Positions 1 to 9,144 of a DNA stretch of 39,718 nucleotides are shown here, piece by piece. This stretch comes from Sphingomonas sp. (GTDB lineage: Bacteria > Pseudomonadota > Alphaproteobacteria > Sphingomonadales > Sphingomonadaceae): assembly GCF_023266535.1 (NCBI RefSeq), contig NZ_JAHFPY010000016.1, positions 1 through 39,718 on the forward strand, read 5' to 3'. The notes under the pieces were generated by a model. The model was not told the DNA's origin. It ran no database searches and worked only from the letters and a program-made list of their open reading frames with translations. Position numbers and translations under genes: made by a program. Position 1 is the first letter of the stretch. The number at the start of each line of letters is the position of its first letter.

Positions 1-559
1 CACCCGGATCGACTTCCATCACCGTGCGGCCGTCGATCATCGACGCGGCGAAATCGGTGCGGTGGTGGAGGGTAACCGGGGCGACGGTGCCGTGCTGCGA
101 CAGCGCAACAGCGGCCTCGTAAGTAATCTTGGCCTTGGGCGTCGCGGCGTTGACGACGAAGATCAGCGGCTTGCCGGCGCGGTCGCAGAGATCGACCGTG
201 GCGCCAACGGCGCGAAGGTCATGCGGTGACGGGCGGGTCGGGATCACAATCAGCTCAGCCACAGCGATGACCGACTGGATCGCCATGGTGATTGCCGGCG
301 GCGTATCGATCACCGCCAGGCGAAAGCCCTGCTGGCGAAGCACCTCGAGGTCCGATGCAAGCCGGGCTACGGTGGTCTGGGCGAAGGCGGGCATGTCGTC
401 CTGCCGTTCGTTCCACCAATCGGCCAGCGATCCTTGCGGGTCGATGTCGATCAGGCAGACCGGGCCGGCGCCCGCGAGTTGCGCTTGCACCGCAAGGTGA
501 CCGGACAGAGTCGTCTTACCCGACCCGCCCTTCTGCGATGCCATTGCCAGAACGCGCAT
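1..559 (-). CDS. ParA-family ATPase, 3' end outside window
   Basis: ParA/MinD-superfamily P-loop ATPase; relatives position chromosomes, plasmids or protein complexes. Reading from the ATG at 557-559, residues 8-17 are QKGGSGKTTL, the deviant Walker A with its signature lysine. They are followed by LIDIDPQGS (switch I/A' region) and AVIDTPP (Walker B region). The frame stays open for 186 codons to the window edge; related proteins are about 200-230 residues, so only a short tail is missing. An AAGGGGA ribosome site lies 5 nt before the ATG. No ParB or centromere-like repeats are visible, and the next gene is divergent, so its cargo cannot be told. It could be the segregation ParA or an orphan positioning ATPase. 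Confidence 0.9.
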   Translation of the reverse strand, partial: MRVLAMASQKGGSGKTTLSGHLAVQAQLAGAGPVCLIDIDPQGSLADWWNERQDDMPAFAQTTVARLASDLEVLRQQGFRLAVIDTPPAITMAIQSVIAVAELIVIPTRPSPHDLRAVGATVDLCDRAGKPLIFVVNAATPKAKITYEAAVALSQHGTVAPVTLHHRTDFAASMIDGRTVMEVDPG

Positions 560-706
560 TCGATTCCCCTTGCGCAAAGAGACGAAAGAATTGACGTCAC
601 CTGACAGCAAAGCCCCTAAAAACTGGTTAATGTCAGTCCGACCTTGTTGTCTGTTGGCGAGCGGGCGCTAGGGTAAGCAGCGGGATCGGACGAGGGTTTG
701 AACGCG

Positions 707-1603
707 ATGCGTAAGCTGTTGATGGCCCTGGCAGTTGCGGCGATGGCGGCGCCGACCGCGGCGCAGTCGGTGAAATCGGGAATTGAGGCGTGGCAACGGG
801 GCGACACCGCCGGCGCGGTCGCGATCTGGCGCCCGCTGGCGGAAAAAGGCGACGCCGACGCGGCTTTCAACCTCGGACAGGCCTATCGGCTGGGCAAGGG
901 CGTACCGACCGACCTGTCGCAAGCGCAGAATTGGCTGGAGCAGGCTGCGCGCAAGGGCCACGTCGATGCGCAATCGACGCTCGGCCTGCTGCTGTTCCAG
1001 AACGGCAACCGGGTGGCCGGAATGCGCTGGCTGAAGCTGGCGGCGGAAGCGGGAGAGCCAAAGTCGCTGCTGATCGTCGGCACGGCACTCTACAATGGCG
1101 ACGATGTCGCCCCCGATCCGGTAACGGCCTATGCCTATATCAGCCGCGCCGCGGCGCAGGGCCTGGCGCCGGCCCAGGCGACGCTGGCGGACATGGATGC
1201 GGTGATGTCGATCGAGCAGCGCCAGAAGGGCCTGGCGCTGGCCCAGGCGATGGCCTCAGCGCCGAGGAAGGCAGCGCCGGTCCCCGCGCCACCGTCCAAG
1301 GTGGCGACGGCCAAGCCACTACCAAAGCCGGTGGCTACAAAACCGACGGTGGTAAAGCCGGCTCCGAAACCGGTTGCGGCCGCAAGCGGCAAGTGGCGGA
1401 TCCAGCTGGGCGCGTTCGGCCAGCGCAAGTCGGCCGAGGCGCTGTTCGGGAAGCTTTCGGGCAAGCTTGGCGGGCGACAGGCCTATTATATCCCGGTTGG
1501 CGCCGTGGTGCGGCTACAGGCCGGACCCTATGAGAGCCGCGCCGCGGCGGCGGCGGCTTGCGTCAGCCTCGCTCCCCAGCCCTGCTTCCCGACTGGCGGC
1601 TAG
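707..1603 (+). CDS. Sel1-repeat and SPOR-domain envelope protein
   Basis: Exported 298-residue protein. The N-terminus is a signal peptide (MRKLLMALAVAAMAAPTAAQ, cleavage expected after TAAQ). Residues about 25-165 hold three Sel1/TPR-like repeats, with motifs such as AFNLGQAYRLGKG and ALYNGDD. A Pro/Lys/Ala linker (about 180-228) follows, then a C-terminal SPOR domain beginning SGKWRIQLGAFGQ. SPOR domains bind denuded septal peptidoglycan, and Sel1 repeats are protein-protein scaffolds, so a periplasmic role in division or wall remodelling is likely (inference). I chose the ATG at 707 over the TTG at 698 because CGAGGG at 691-696 is better spaced for it. Its stop shares the bases CTAG with the convergent serB stop. 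Confidence 0.88.
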   Translation: MRKLLMALAVAAMAAPTAAQSVKSGIEAWQRGDTAGAVAIWRPLAEKGDADAAFNLGQAYRLGKGVPTDLSQAQNWLEQAARKGHVDAQSTLGLLLFQNGNRVAGMRWLKLAAEAGEPKSLLIVGTALYNGDDVAPDPVTAYAYISRAAAQGLAPAQATLADMDAVMSIEQRQKGLALAQAMASAPRKAAPVPAPPSKVATAKPLPKPVATKPTVVKPAPKPVAAASGKWRIQLGAFGQRKSAEALFGKLSGKLGGRQAYYIPVGAVVRLQAGPYESRAAAAAACVSLAPQPCFPTGG

Positions 1604-2454
1604 TCCTCGACCCACTCCGATCGGGGAATGCCCTGCATCCACAGCAGGGCATCGAGCCCGTGATGGTCGAGCCGCGCGTCGGCGACGGCCGCCAGCGCGG
1701 GCTTGGCGCGAAAGGCTATGCCGAGGCCCGCCGCTTCGACCATCGATATGTCGTTGGCGCCGTCGCCGATCGCCATGGTCGCGGCGCTGGGCAGTCCGAG
1801 CCGGTCGCGCGCCTCGACCAGCACGTCATGCTTGCGCCTGGAATCGACGATCTGACCCTCGGTCAGCCCGGTTAGCTTGTCGTCGTGCACGCCGAGCACA
1901 TTGGCCTCGAACCGGTCGAAGCCAATCTGCGCGGCGATTGGCGCAACGAAAGCGGTAAAGCCGCCCGAGACGAGGATGGTCTCCGCTCCCCGCGCCCGCA
2001 TGGTGCGGACCAAGGTTGAGGCGCCGGGATTGGGCCGGATCCGCTCGGCCAGACATTGCTGGATGACGGATGCGTCGAGGCCTTCGAGCAAGGCGACCCG
2101 TTCTGCCAGGGCATGGGCGAAATCGAGCTCACCCTGCATGGCTCGCTCGGTGATGGCGGCAACCCGATCCTTGAAACCGGCATAGTCCGCGAGTTCGTCG
2201 ATGCATTCCTGGCCGATCATGGTCGAATCCATATCGGCGACGAGCAGGCGCGCGGGCGTGCGCTCGCCCGGCCAGAGCGCGAAATCGACCCCGTCGAGCT
2301 GCGACAAGGCCGCCTTGATCGCGCCGGGATCGCCGTCCATCGAAATATCGGCGGCACTGCCTTGCTCGATCCAGTCGAGCAGGCGTGCGCCGGGGATCTG
2401 CTCCACCAGTCTTTCGTCGAGCCGTCCGGCTGCTATCAGCGTGGCAATGGCCAA
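1600..2454 (-). CDS. serB: Phosphoserine phosphatase SerB
   Basis: Hydrolyses phosphoserine to serine, the last step of the phosphorylated serine pathway; cytosolic HAD-superfamily enzyme. Visible motifs are VADMDSTMI (DxDST, nucleophile and acid/base aspartates), LVSGGFTAF (motif II serine), RRKHDVL (motif III lysine) and GDGANDISM (motif IV metal site). A short ACT-like N-terminal region precedes the HAD domain; the total of 284 residues is normal for alphaproteobacterial SerB. The start is a TTG (2452-2454) preceded by GGGAGG with 7 nt spacing; an upstream ATG at 2478 has no comparable site. The start region overlaps the divergent miaA start by 8 bp. The 3' end overlaps the SPOR gene stop by 4 bp. 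Confidence 0.93.
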   Translation of the reverse strand: MAIATLIAAGRLDERLVEQIPGARLLDWIEQGSAADISMDGDPGAIKAALSQLDGVDFALWPGERTPARLLVADMDSTMIGQECIDELADYAGFKDRVAAITERAMQGELDFAHALAERVALLEGLDASVIQQCLAERIRPNPGASTLVRTMRARGAETILVSGGFTAFVAPIAAQIGFDRFEANVLGVHDDKLTGLTEGQIVDSRRKHDVLVEARDRLGLPSAATMAIGDGANDISMVEAAGLGIAFRAKPALAAVADARLDHHGLDALLWMQGIPRSEWVED

Positions 2455-3376
2455 GAAGCGTCCTCCCGTCGCCCTCATCGCCGGTCCGACCGCCAGCGGC
2501 AAGTCGGGGCTGGCGCTACGTCTGGCCGAGGCGACCGGCGGAGCGATCGTCAACGCCGACAGCGCCCAAGTGTATCGCGACCTGCCGATCCTGTCGGCGG
2601 CGCCTTCGGCGGAAGAGAAGCAGCGGGCCGAGCATCGGCTTTACGGCGTGCTTGATGGCGCCAAGTCCTGTTCAGCGGCCGACTGGGCAGCGATGGCCAA
2701 GGCTGAGATCGCCAAGCTGCACGGGGAACAGCGATTGCCGATCCTGGTCGGCGGGACCGGGCTCTATCTGCGCACCCTGCTCGACGGAATCGCGCCGGTG
2801 CCCGAAATCGATCCGGAAATCCGTGCCAAGGTGCGTGGCAATGGCGTGTCGGAGAATCTGGCCGAGCTGACGCTGCTCGACCCGGTGGCGGCGATTTCGC
2901 TCAATCCCGGCGACACGACGCGGATCGCCCGCGCGCTGGAGGTGGTGAAGTCGACCGGCAGGACGCTGGCCGAATGGCAGAAGCAGAGCGAGGGCGGGAT
3001 CGGCGATGATGTCGAACTTAAGTCAATCATCCTGCTCCCTCCCCGCCCCTGGCTGTACGAGCGCTGCGACCAACGGTTCGCGGATATGGTCGAGCAAGGA
3101 GCGCTTGGCGAGGTCGAGGCCTTGCTCGCGAGAAACCTTGATTCCGACCTGCCGGTGATGCGGGCGATCGGCGTGACCGAGCTGGCCACGCACATCCGCG
3201 GTGAATGGTCTCTTGAGCAGGCGATCGTCGCCGGCCAGCAGGCGACGCGGCGCTACGCCAAGCGGCAATATACCTGGTTCGCGCACCAGCCGCCGCCCGA
3301 ATGGCCGCGGTTCTGTGAGCCGTTGGAGGGCGCCGCGACCGAACGCGCGCTGGCGCTGCTCGGCGCGGCAGGCTAG
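2447..3376 (+). CDS. miaA: tRNA dimethylallyltransferase MiaA
   Basis: Transfers dimethylallyl from DMAPP to A37 of tRNAs that read UNN codons. The 309-residue protein starts MAKKRPPVALIAGPTASGKS, where GPTASGKS is the P-loop. It continues with NADSAQVYRDLPILSAAPS (substrate and metal region), the insertion domain, and IGVTEL plus RRYAKRQYTWF (tRNA-binding signature of the family). The ATG at 2447 gives the standard family N-terminus; the longer upstream frame has no homology. No strong ribosome site is seen because the leader is serB coding DNA on the other strand. The reductoisomerase gene follows 9 bp downstream, so the two are probably co-transcribed. Confidence 0.94.
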   Translation: MAKKRPPVALIAGPTASGKSGLALRLAEATGGAIVNADSAQVYRDLPILSAAPSAEEKQRAEHRLYGVLDGAKSCSAADWAAMAKAEIAKLHGEQRLPILVGGTGLYLRTLLDGIAPVPEIDPEIRAKVRGNGVSENLAELTLLDPVAAISLNPGDTTRIARALEVVKSTGRTLAEWQKQSEGGIGDDVELKSIILLPPRPWLYERCDQRFADMVEQGALGEVEALLARNLDSDLPVMRAIGVTELATHIRGEWSLEQAIVAGQQATRRYAKRQYTWFAHQPPPEWPRFCEPLEGAATERALALLGAAG

Positions 3377-3385
3377 CCACAAACC

Positions 3386-4351
3386 ATGGAAACGATCCGC
3401 GACGAGGGCATCGACCGGGCGCCGCTTGAGGGCAAGCGCGTGGCGATCATCGGCTATGGCAATCAGGGACGCGCCCAGGCGCTGAACCTCAACGATAGCG
3501 GGATCGACGTGGTGGTTGGCCTGCGCGATGGTTCGCCCAGCCTCCATGGGGCGCAAGCCGACGGGATTGCCACCGCATCGCTGGCGGAGGCGGCCGCATC
3601 CGCCGACATCGTCATGCTGCTTGCCCCCGACGAGGTTCTGGCGGCGATCTATCGCGTCGTCGAGCCGCACTGCCGTGAAGGTGCGGCGCTGGGCTTCAGC
3701 CATGGCCTGGCGATCCGCTTCGGCTTCATCGCGCCGCGGCCCGACCTCGATGTGTTCATGCTGGCGCCCAAGGGGCCAGGGACCGCGCTCCGCTCGCTCT
3801 ACCTGGAGGGCAAGGGTATGGTCGCGCTGTACGCGGTCGCGCAGGACAAGAGCGGCCAGGCGGAAGCCATCGCCCTCGCCTACGGCCAGGCGCTGGGCTG
3901 CGGACGGGCAGGCATCCTCCCCTCGACCTTTGCCGAGGAATGCGAGGCCGACCTGTTCAACGAAAATGCGGTGGTGTGGGGCGCGGTGCCGGAAATCCTT
4001 ATCGCCGGCTTCGATACGCTGGTCGCGGCAGGTGTCAGCGATGAAGTCGCATATATGGAATGCATCGGCGAACTGAAGCTGATCGCCGAACTGATCGAGG
4101 CGCGCGGCATCGCCGGGATGCGCGAGGCGATCAGCAATACCGCCGAGCTTGGCGCGGTGCTGGGTGGACCGCGCATCGTCGACGACGGCGTACGCGCAAG
4201 GATGAAGGCGGTGCTCGAGGATATCCGCGACGGGCGCTTCAGCGAGCTGCTGAGCGACGAAGAGGCGTCGGCCTATCCCCGCCTGCGCGCGGCACGCGAA
4301 AAGGCGCGTAGCCTCAGGGTCGAACGGGCGCGGAAGAAACTAGAAGGTTAG
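3386..4351 (+). CDS. Divergent class I ketol-acid reductoisomerase (IlvC-like)
   Basis: 321-residue KARI-family protein. The family converts acetolactate to dihydroxyisovalerate with NAD(P)H in valine/isoleucine synthesis. The Rossmann motif GYGNQGRAQ is at 23-31. Catalytic-site equivalents are present: H106 (FSHGLAIRFG), K129 (APKGPG), the Mg ligands D189 and E193 (ADLFNE), E225 and E229 (ECIGEL), and S250 (AISNTAE). It differs from class I enzymes around these sites: APKGPGT in place of the usual APKGPGH, SNTAELG for SNNAEYG, and a C-terminus shorter by about 15-20 residues. Other sphingomonads, as I recall, have ilvB and ilvN between miaA and ilvC; here they are absent. Activity is plausible from the retained residues, but it may be a paralogue rather than the housekeeping IlvC. 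Confidence 0.82.
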   Translation: METIRDEGIDRAPLEGKRVAIIGYGNQGRAQALNLNDSGIDVVVGLRDGSPSLHGAQADGIATASLAEAAASADIVMLLAPDEVLAAIYRVVEPHCREGAALGFSHGLAIRFGFIAPRPDLDVFMLAPKGPGTALRSLYLEGKGMVALYAVAQDKSGQAEAIALAYGQALGCGRAGILPSTFAEECEADLFNENAVVWGAVPEILIAGFDTLVAAGVSDEVAYMECIGELKLIAELIEARGIAGMREAISNTAELGAVLGGPRIVDDGVRARMKAVLEDIRDGRFSELLSDEEASAYPRLRAAREKARSLRVERARKKLEG

Positions 4352-4521
4352 CCGACGATCTCGGCCGGTTCGCCCAGCCGTTCGCCGATCGAAGCACGCT
4401 CGATATAGGCGCGCTGCAGGCGGCGGTGGGTCTCGGCGGCGTCGGGGTCCGTCGCGCTCAGGGCCAGTTCGGCTTCCTCAGCGGCACGGCGGGCGAAATA
4501 GCTCTTGTCATATTCGCTCAT
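4348..4521 (-). CDS. 57-residue small conserved-type protein
   Basis: Short ORF: ATG at 4519-4521, stop TAA at 4348-4350. A GGGAG ribosome site lies 7 nt upstream, which supports real translation. The product begins MSEYDKSYFARRAAEEAELA and is charged and helix-prone (many Ala, Glu, Arg), with no signal peptide, membrane segment or cysteine. Small proteins with this SEYDxxYFxRRAAxE pattern are, to my knowledge, common in sphingomonads, but I know no function. Its stop overlaps the convergent reductoisomerase stop by 4 bp (TTAG). Confidence 0.7.
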   Translation of the reverse strand: MSEYDKSYFARRAAEEAELALSATDPDAAETHRRLQRAYIERASIGERLGEPAEIVG

Positions 4522-4575
4522 GGCAATTCTCCCGCCAAGAAGAGCAAAGCTTCTACCACCTTTGCCGCCAAAATG

Positions 4576-4606
4576 AAAAAGGAGCGCCCGGTCGCCCGGA
4601 CGCCCC
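4576..4606 (-). terminator. Intrinsic terminator of the first OMP gene
   Basis: On the minus strand an 11-bp GC-rich stem with two G-U pairs closes a GCGA loop and is followed by TTTTT. It lies 18 bp after the stop of the outer-membrane protein gene at 4625-5173, so it should end that transcript before the small gene. Confidence 0.8.
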
Positions 4607-4624
4607 TTCCCCGATAAGCTTCGA

Positions 4625-5173
4625 TTAGAAGCGGGTGCCGACCGTCAGCGCCACCTGGTGACGCGAGAGGCCTGCTTCATAGTTGGAGTAGCGATATTCG
4701 CCGCCAACATAAGCCTTGCCGCCGACATTATACTGGCCACCGGCACCGAGGCGGAAACCGTCGAAGTTCTCGCCAAAGGTGTCTACGCCGTCCGACGCCT
4801 TGAAGCGGGCGTTGGTGTAGCCGCCCTTCAGGTAGAGGTTGGCCTTCGGGCTCACCGCGAAGCTGACGCGGCCACCGGCATAGAGATCGCGGCCCGAATT
4901 CACTTCGGCGCCAGCCGATCCTTCCTTCTGGGTCGAATCCGTCGCTTCGATGTCGGCGCCAAGCGAAACGCCGTTGCCAACCGCAAAGTCGTAGCCGGCG
5001 CCGACGCCGAACAGGACTCCGCCGTCATGCTCGCCGAGCGCCTTGACGCGGTCATAGCCGACCAGGGCTTCGATGCGCGGGCCAGTCGGAGCCGCCGGAG
5101 CGTCCTGGGCCAGCGCAGGAGTCGCGCCAAGAACTGCAGCCGTTGCGGCCGTCGCAAGAAGAATCTTTTTCAC
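4625..5173 (-). CDS. Outer-membrane beta-barrel protein, paralogue 1
   Basis: 182-residue small porin-like protein of the OmpA-barrel/Omp25 type. It has a signal peptide (MKKILLATAATAAVLGATPALA, cleavage before QDAPA). Alternating amphipathic strands such as GVLFGVGAGYDFAVG and LYLKGGYTNARF follow, and the C-terminal residue is Phe (VGTRF), the usual BAM-complex insertion signal. About eight strands fit the length. There is no OmpA peptidoglycan-binding domain, so it is a barrel-only protein whose ligand or role is unknown. Start is GTG at 5171-5173 with GGAG 7 nt upstream. It is clearly duplicated with the gene at 5497-6015. A hairpin lies in its leader and a terminator follows. Confidence 0.9.
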   Translation of the reverse strand: MKKILLATAATAAVLGATPALAQDAPAAPTGPRIEALVGYDRVKALGEHDGGVLFGVGAGYDFAVGNGVSLGADIEATDSTQKEGSAGAEVNSGRDLYAGGRVSFAVSPKANLYLKGGYTNARFKASDGVDTFGENFDGFRLGAGGQYNVGGKAYVGGEYRYSNYEAGLSRHQVALTVGTRF

Positions 5174-5195
5174 AACAATACTCCATTGGTTGGCA

Positions 5196-5214
5196 TCCCT
5201 TCAGGACGAAGGGA
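5196..5214 (-). repeat. Leader hairpin upstream of OMP paralogue 1
   Basis: Perfect 7-bp inverted repeat TCCCTTC / GAAGGGA around a 5-nt loop. It lies about 23 nt upstream of the GTG start on the minus strand, so it would fold in the 5' untranslated mRNA. It could stabilise the message or be a small-RNA target; the role is not shown by the sequence. Confidence 0.5.
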
Positions 5215-5441
5215 CGAGCGGGGACCACGCCGAAATCGCCCTAGAATCAAGCTATTCGGTCATTTTCCTGTTATGCCGTGTGGACCGGCAGCCCCGTTCG
5301 AACATTTGGGTGCGGTACTTGTCGCTTCAATGAACGAATTAAGGACAAATCAAGGCGAAGGCCTCTGTTCCCGTTTAAAGTCAGAAGCTTGGATGGCCCG
5401 AAAAATATTTGCGATGGGCTGAATTATTGCCGTTAGCATAG

Positions 5442-5474
5442 AAAAAGGGACGCCCGACACATGCCGGACGTCCC
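5442..5474 (-). terminator. Intrinsic terminator of the second OMP gene
   Basis: On the minus strand GGGACG...CGTCCC forms the base of a stem of about 11-12 bp (with G-U pairs), followed by TTTTT. It is 22 bp past the stop of the OMP gene at 5497-6015, making each paralogue its own transcription unit. Confidence 0.8.
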
Positions 5475-5496
5475 CCAATCTTGCATATTGGCTCGA

Positions 5497-6015
5497 TTAG
5501 AAGCGGGTGCCGATCGTCGCCGCGACCTGATGACGGCTGAAGTCGCCCTCATAGTTCGAATAGCGATATTCGGCGCCGACGTAGGCCTTACCGCCAACGA
5601 TCAGCTGGCCGCCGAGGCCGACGCGGAAACCGTCGCCGTTCGCGCCGTCATCATCAACGATGATGCGGGCATTGGTGTAGCCGGCCTTCAGGTAGAGGCT
5701 GGCCTTCGGGTTGAGCGCATAGCTGACGCGGCCACCAACGTAGAGGTCACGCCCGCTCTGAGCGTCACCAAACTTGGTGGTTGAATCGCTCACTTCGCCG
5801 TCGAGGCCAAGCGAAACGCTATTGTTGATGGCGAAATCATAGCCAGCACCCAGACCGAACAGAGCGCCGCTCTTGTCGAAACCGCCGATGCTGACATTGT
5901 CAAAACCAATCAGGGCTTCGACGCGTGCGCCGGTCGGGGCCGCGGTGTCCTCGGCAACTGCCGGGGTGGCCAGAACCGCCGAGGCGACACCAGCAACAAA
6001 AAGCAACTTTTTCAC
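5497..6015 (-). CDS. Outer-membrane beta-barrel protein, paralogue 2
   Basis: 172-residue barrel protein with the same plan as its neighbour: signal peptide MKKLLFVAGVASAVLATPAVA, then strands such as GALFGLGAGYDFAI, SGRDLYVGGRVSYAL and LYLKAGYTNARI, ending in VGAEYRYSNYEGDFSRHQ and a terminal TRF. Identity with paralogue 1 is highest in the last 70 residues and lowest in the segment after the signal peptide and in the mid-barrel loop (DDDGANGDG versus SDGVDTFGENFDG), as expected for surface loops. Start GTG at 6013-6015 with AAGGAG 6 nt upstream. It probably arose by tandem duplication; function unknown. Confidence 0.9.
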   Translation of the reverse strand: MKKLLFVAGVASAVLATPAVAEDTAAPTGARVEALIGFDNVSIGGFDKSGALFGLGAGYDFAINNSVSLGLDGEVSDSTTKFGDAQSGRDLYVGGRVSYALNPKASLYLKAGYTNARIIVDDDGANGDGFRVGLGGQLIVGGKAYVGAEYRYSNYEGDFSRHQVAATIGTRF

Positions 6016-6123
6016 ACTTCACTCCTTAAAATATTCCCGAGCGCGGCAGGTGCCGGCCCGGGACCGCTGCGACTTATTCATGCAGTCGCGGGCAGTAAAG
6101 CGGGTTTTAGTAAGATACTGGAA

Positions 6124-6148
6124 TTGTGCTGTTTAAGTGACAGCACAA
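6124..6148. repeat. Perfect 9-bp hairpin between mutL and OMP genes
   Basis: TTGTGCTGT, 7-nt loop, ACAGCACAA. It lies 28 bp beyond the mutL stop and about 110 bp upstream of OMP paralogue 2, both on the minus strand. The flank is not a clear T-run, so it is either a weak mutL terminator or an operator or leader element for the OMP gene. Confidence 0.55.
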
Positions 6149-6176
6149 AGCGCGATATTATTCCGAATTATAAGAT

Positions 6177-7931
6177 TCATCTGCGCCCAAACAGTTTCTC
6201 GATGTCGGCATGCGCCAGCTTCACCCAGGTCGGGCGGCCGTGGTTGCACTGCCCCGAATGGGGTGTGACTTCCATTTCGCGCAGCAAGGCATTCATTTCC
6301 GCCACCGACAGGATCCGCCCTGCCCGCACCGAGCCATGGCAGGCCATGGTCGCGGCGACATGGTCGAGGCGGTCGCGCAGGCTAAGTGCCGTGCCAAGTT
6401 CGGCCAGCTCGGCGGCGACGTCGCCGAGCAGCCCACCAACATCGGTCTTGCCGAGCGGGGCTGGGGTCGCGCGGACCAACATGGCAGTTGGGCCGAAACG
6501 CTCGATCTCAAGACCCAGCGCGGCAAGATCGAGAATTGCGCCCTCGAGACGGTCGCAATCGGGTTCTTCCAGTTCGACCACATCGGGGATCAGTAGGGCC
6601 TGGCGGGCGACCACGCCGCCGTTCGATGCCTTGCGCATCCGTTCCAGCACCAGCCGCTCGTGCGCCGCATGCTGATCGACGATCACCAGCCCGTCTTCGG
6701 CTTCTGCGACGATGTAGGTCGCCGCGACCTGGCCTCGGGCGACACCGAGGGGGTAGCTAGCTTGCTCGGCCGGGACCGGTCTCGCCTCCTCCGCCCGTCC
6801 CATTGGCGCAGCGAAGGGCGCCGGCCGATCCATGACCGCAGCGGGAGAAGCGGCCGCGGCTTCAAAGAACGACGCTATAGGTTGCACAGGCGTTGACGGC
6901 TCGACCTGCCAGGCCGCCGGCTGGGCGAATTGCTCGCGCGCGGCGCTGCGGTGCCCGGCCTCGTCAAGCGCCGCCTTGAGGCCGCCGATGATCAAGCCGC
7001 GTACCGCCGCCGGGTCGCGGAAACGAACCTCGGTCTTGGCGGGGTGAACATTGATGTCGACCTCGCCAGCCGGGACCTCGACGAACAAGGCAGCCACCGG
7101 GTGGCGGTCCCGGGCGAGAAGGTCGCGATAGGCTGCGCGCAACGACCCAACCAGCAGCCGGTCTTTCACCGGGCGCGAGTTGACGAACAAAAATTGCTGG
7201 TCGGCCATGCCGCGATTGAAGGTCGGCAGGCTGATCACACCGGTGAGGCGCAACCCGTCTCGGACGCAGTCGATGCCGATCCCATGCCGGTCGAGCTCGT
7301 GGCTGAGCAGCGCCGCGACCCGGGCCGGACCATCGGATGGCTGGACCGAAAGGCTGCGGCGGCCATCATGGTCGAGGCTGAACGCGACGTCGGGCCGCGC
7401 CATCGCCAGCCGCTTCACCGCGTCGACGCAGGCGGCATATTCGGCCCTGGGCGAGCGGAGGAACTTGCGCCGGGCGGGCACTTTGTCGAACAGCCCTTCG
7501 ACCCGCACCCGAGTGCCTGGCGGAAGCGCCGCCGGCCCCTCCCCCAGCAATTGGCCGTGATCGAGTTCGATCCGCCAGCCATCAGCGCCGCGCTCCCGGC
7601 TCTCCAGCGTCAACCGCGCGACGCTGGCGATGGACGGCAGCGCTTCGCCGCGAAACCCGAAGCTGGCGACATTCTCGATCGCGTCGTCGGGCAGCTTCGA
7701 GGTCGCATGCCGCTCCAGCGCCAGCTTCATTTCGGCGGGACTCATGCCGCTGCCGTCGTCGGTCACCTCGACCAGTTCGAGCCCGCCAGCGGACAGCCGG
7801 ATCGCGACCGATTTCGCACCGGCATCGAGCGAATTTTCGATCAACTCCTTCAGCGCGCTGGCGGGCCGTTCAACCACCTCGCCGGCGGCGATGCGATTGA
7901 TGAGTTCCGAGGGCAGCCTTCTTATTGACAT
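6177..7931 (-). CDS. mutL: DNA mismatch repair protein MutL
   Basis: 584-residue GHKL ATPase linking MutS mismatch recognition to strand incision. The N-terminal ATPase motifs are ELIENSLDAG (motif I), DDGSGM (motif II) and GFRGEALPSIASV (motif III). The C-terminal domain carries VDQHAAHERLVLE near residue 418, matching the DQHA(X)2E(X)4E metal endonuclease signature, together with ACHGSVRAG and CNHGRPTWV. This is therefore the nicking type found in bacteria without MutH. The start at 7929-7931 (MSIRRLPSELINRIAAGEVV) has GGAGG 6 nt upstream; the upstream in-frame extension is not conserved in style. It is divergent from mreB across 156 bp. Confidence 0.95.
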   Translation of the reverse strand: MSIRRLPSELINRIAAGEVVERPASALKELIENSLDAGAKSVAIRLSAGGLELVEVTDDGSGMSPAEMKLALERHATSKLPDDAIENVASFGFRGEALPSIASVARLTLESRERGADGWRIELDHGQLLGEGPAALPPGTRVRVEGLFDKVPARRKFLRSPRAEYAACVDAVKRLAMARPDVAFSLDHDGRRSLSVQPSDGPARVAALLSHELDRHGIGIDCVRDGLRLTGVISLPTFNRGMADQQFLFVNSRPVKDRLLVGSLRAAYRDLLARDRHPVAALFVEVPAGEVDINVHPAKTEVRFRDPAAVRGLIIGGLKAALDEAGHRSAAREQFAQPAAWQVEPSTPVQPIASFFEAAAASPAAVMDRPAPFAAPMGRAEEARPVPAEQASYPLGVARGQVAATYIVAEAEDGLVIVDQHAAHERLVLERMRKASNGGVVARQALLIPDVVELEEPDCDRLEGAILDLAALGLEIERFGPTAMLVRATPAPLGKTDVGGLLGDVAAELAELGTALSLRDRLDHVAATMACHGSVRAGRILSVAEMNALLREMEVTPHSGQCNHGRPTWVKLAHADIEKLFGRR

Positions 7932-9131
<1,200 letters not shown>

Positions 9132-9144
9132 GAGCAACTAGGCC

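Larger units (their letters stand above)
5174..5496. other. 323-bp spacer between the two OMP genes
   Basis: No gene is supported here. It holds the leader and presumably the promoter of paralogue 1 (minus strand), with a perfect hairpin at 5196-5214, and the terminator of paralogue 2 near 5442-5474. The middle part is AT-richer than the surroundings, but I could not assign -35/-10 boxes with confidence. Confidence 0.6.

Noticed and set aside
6930..7928. 332-codon plus-strand frame opposite mutL
   Set aside because: Antisense shadow of mutL, which has full-length domain motifs; no recognisable domain in the shadow and high Arg/Ala composition typical of high-GC antiframes.
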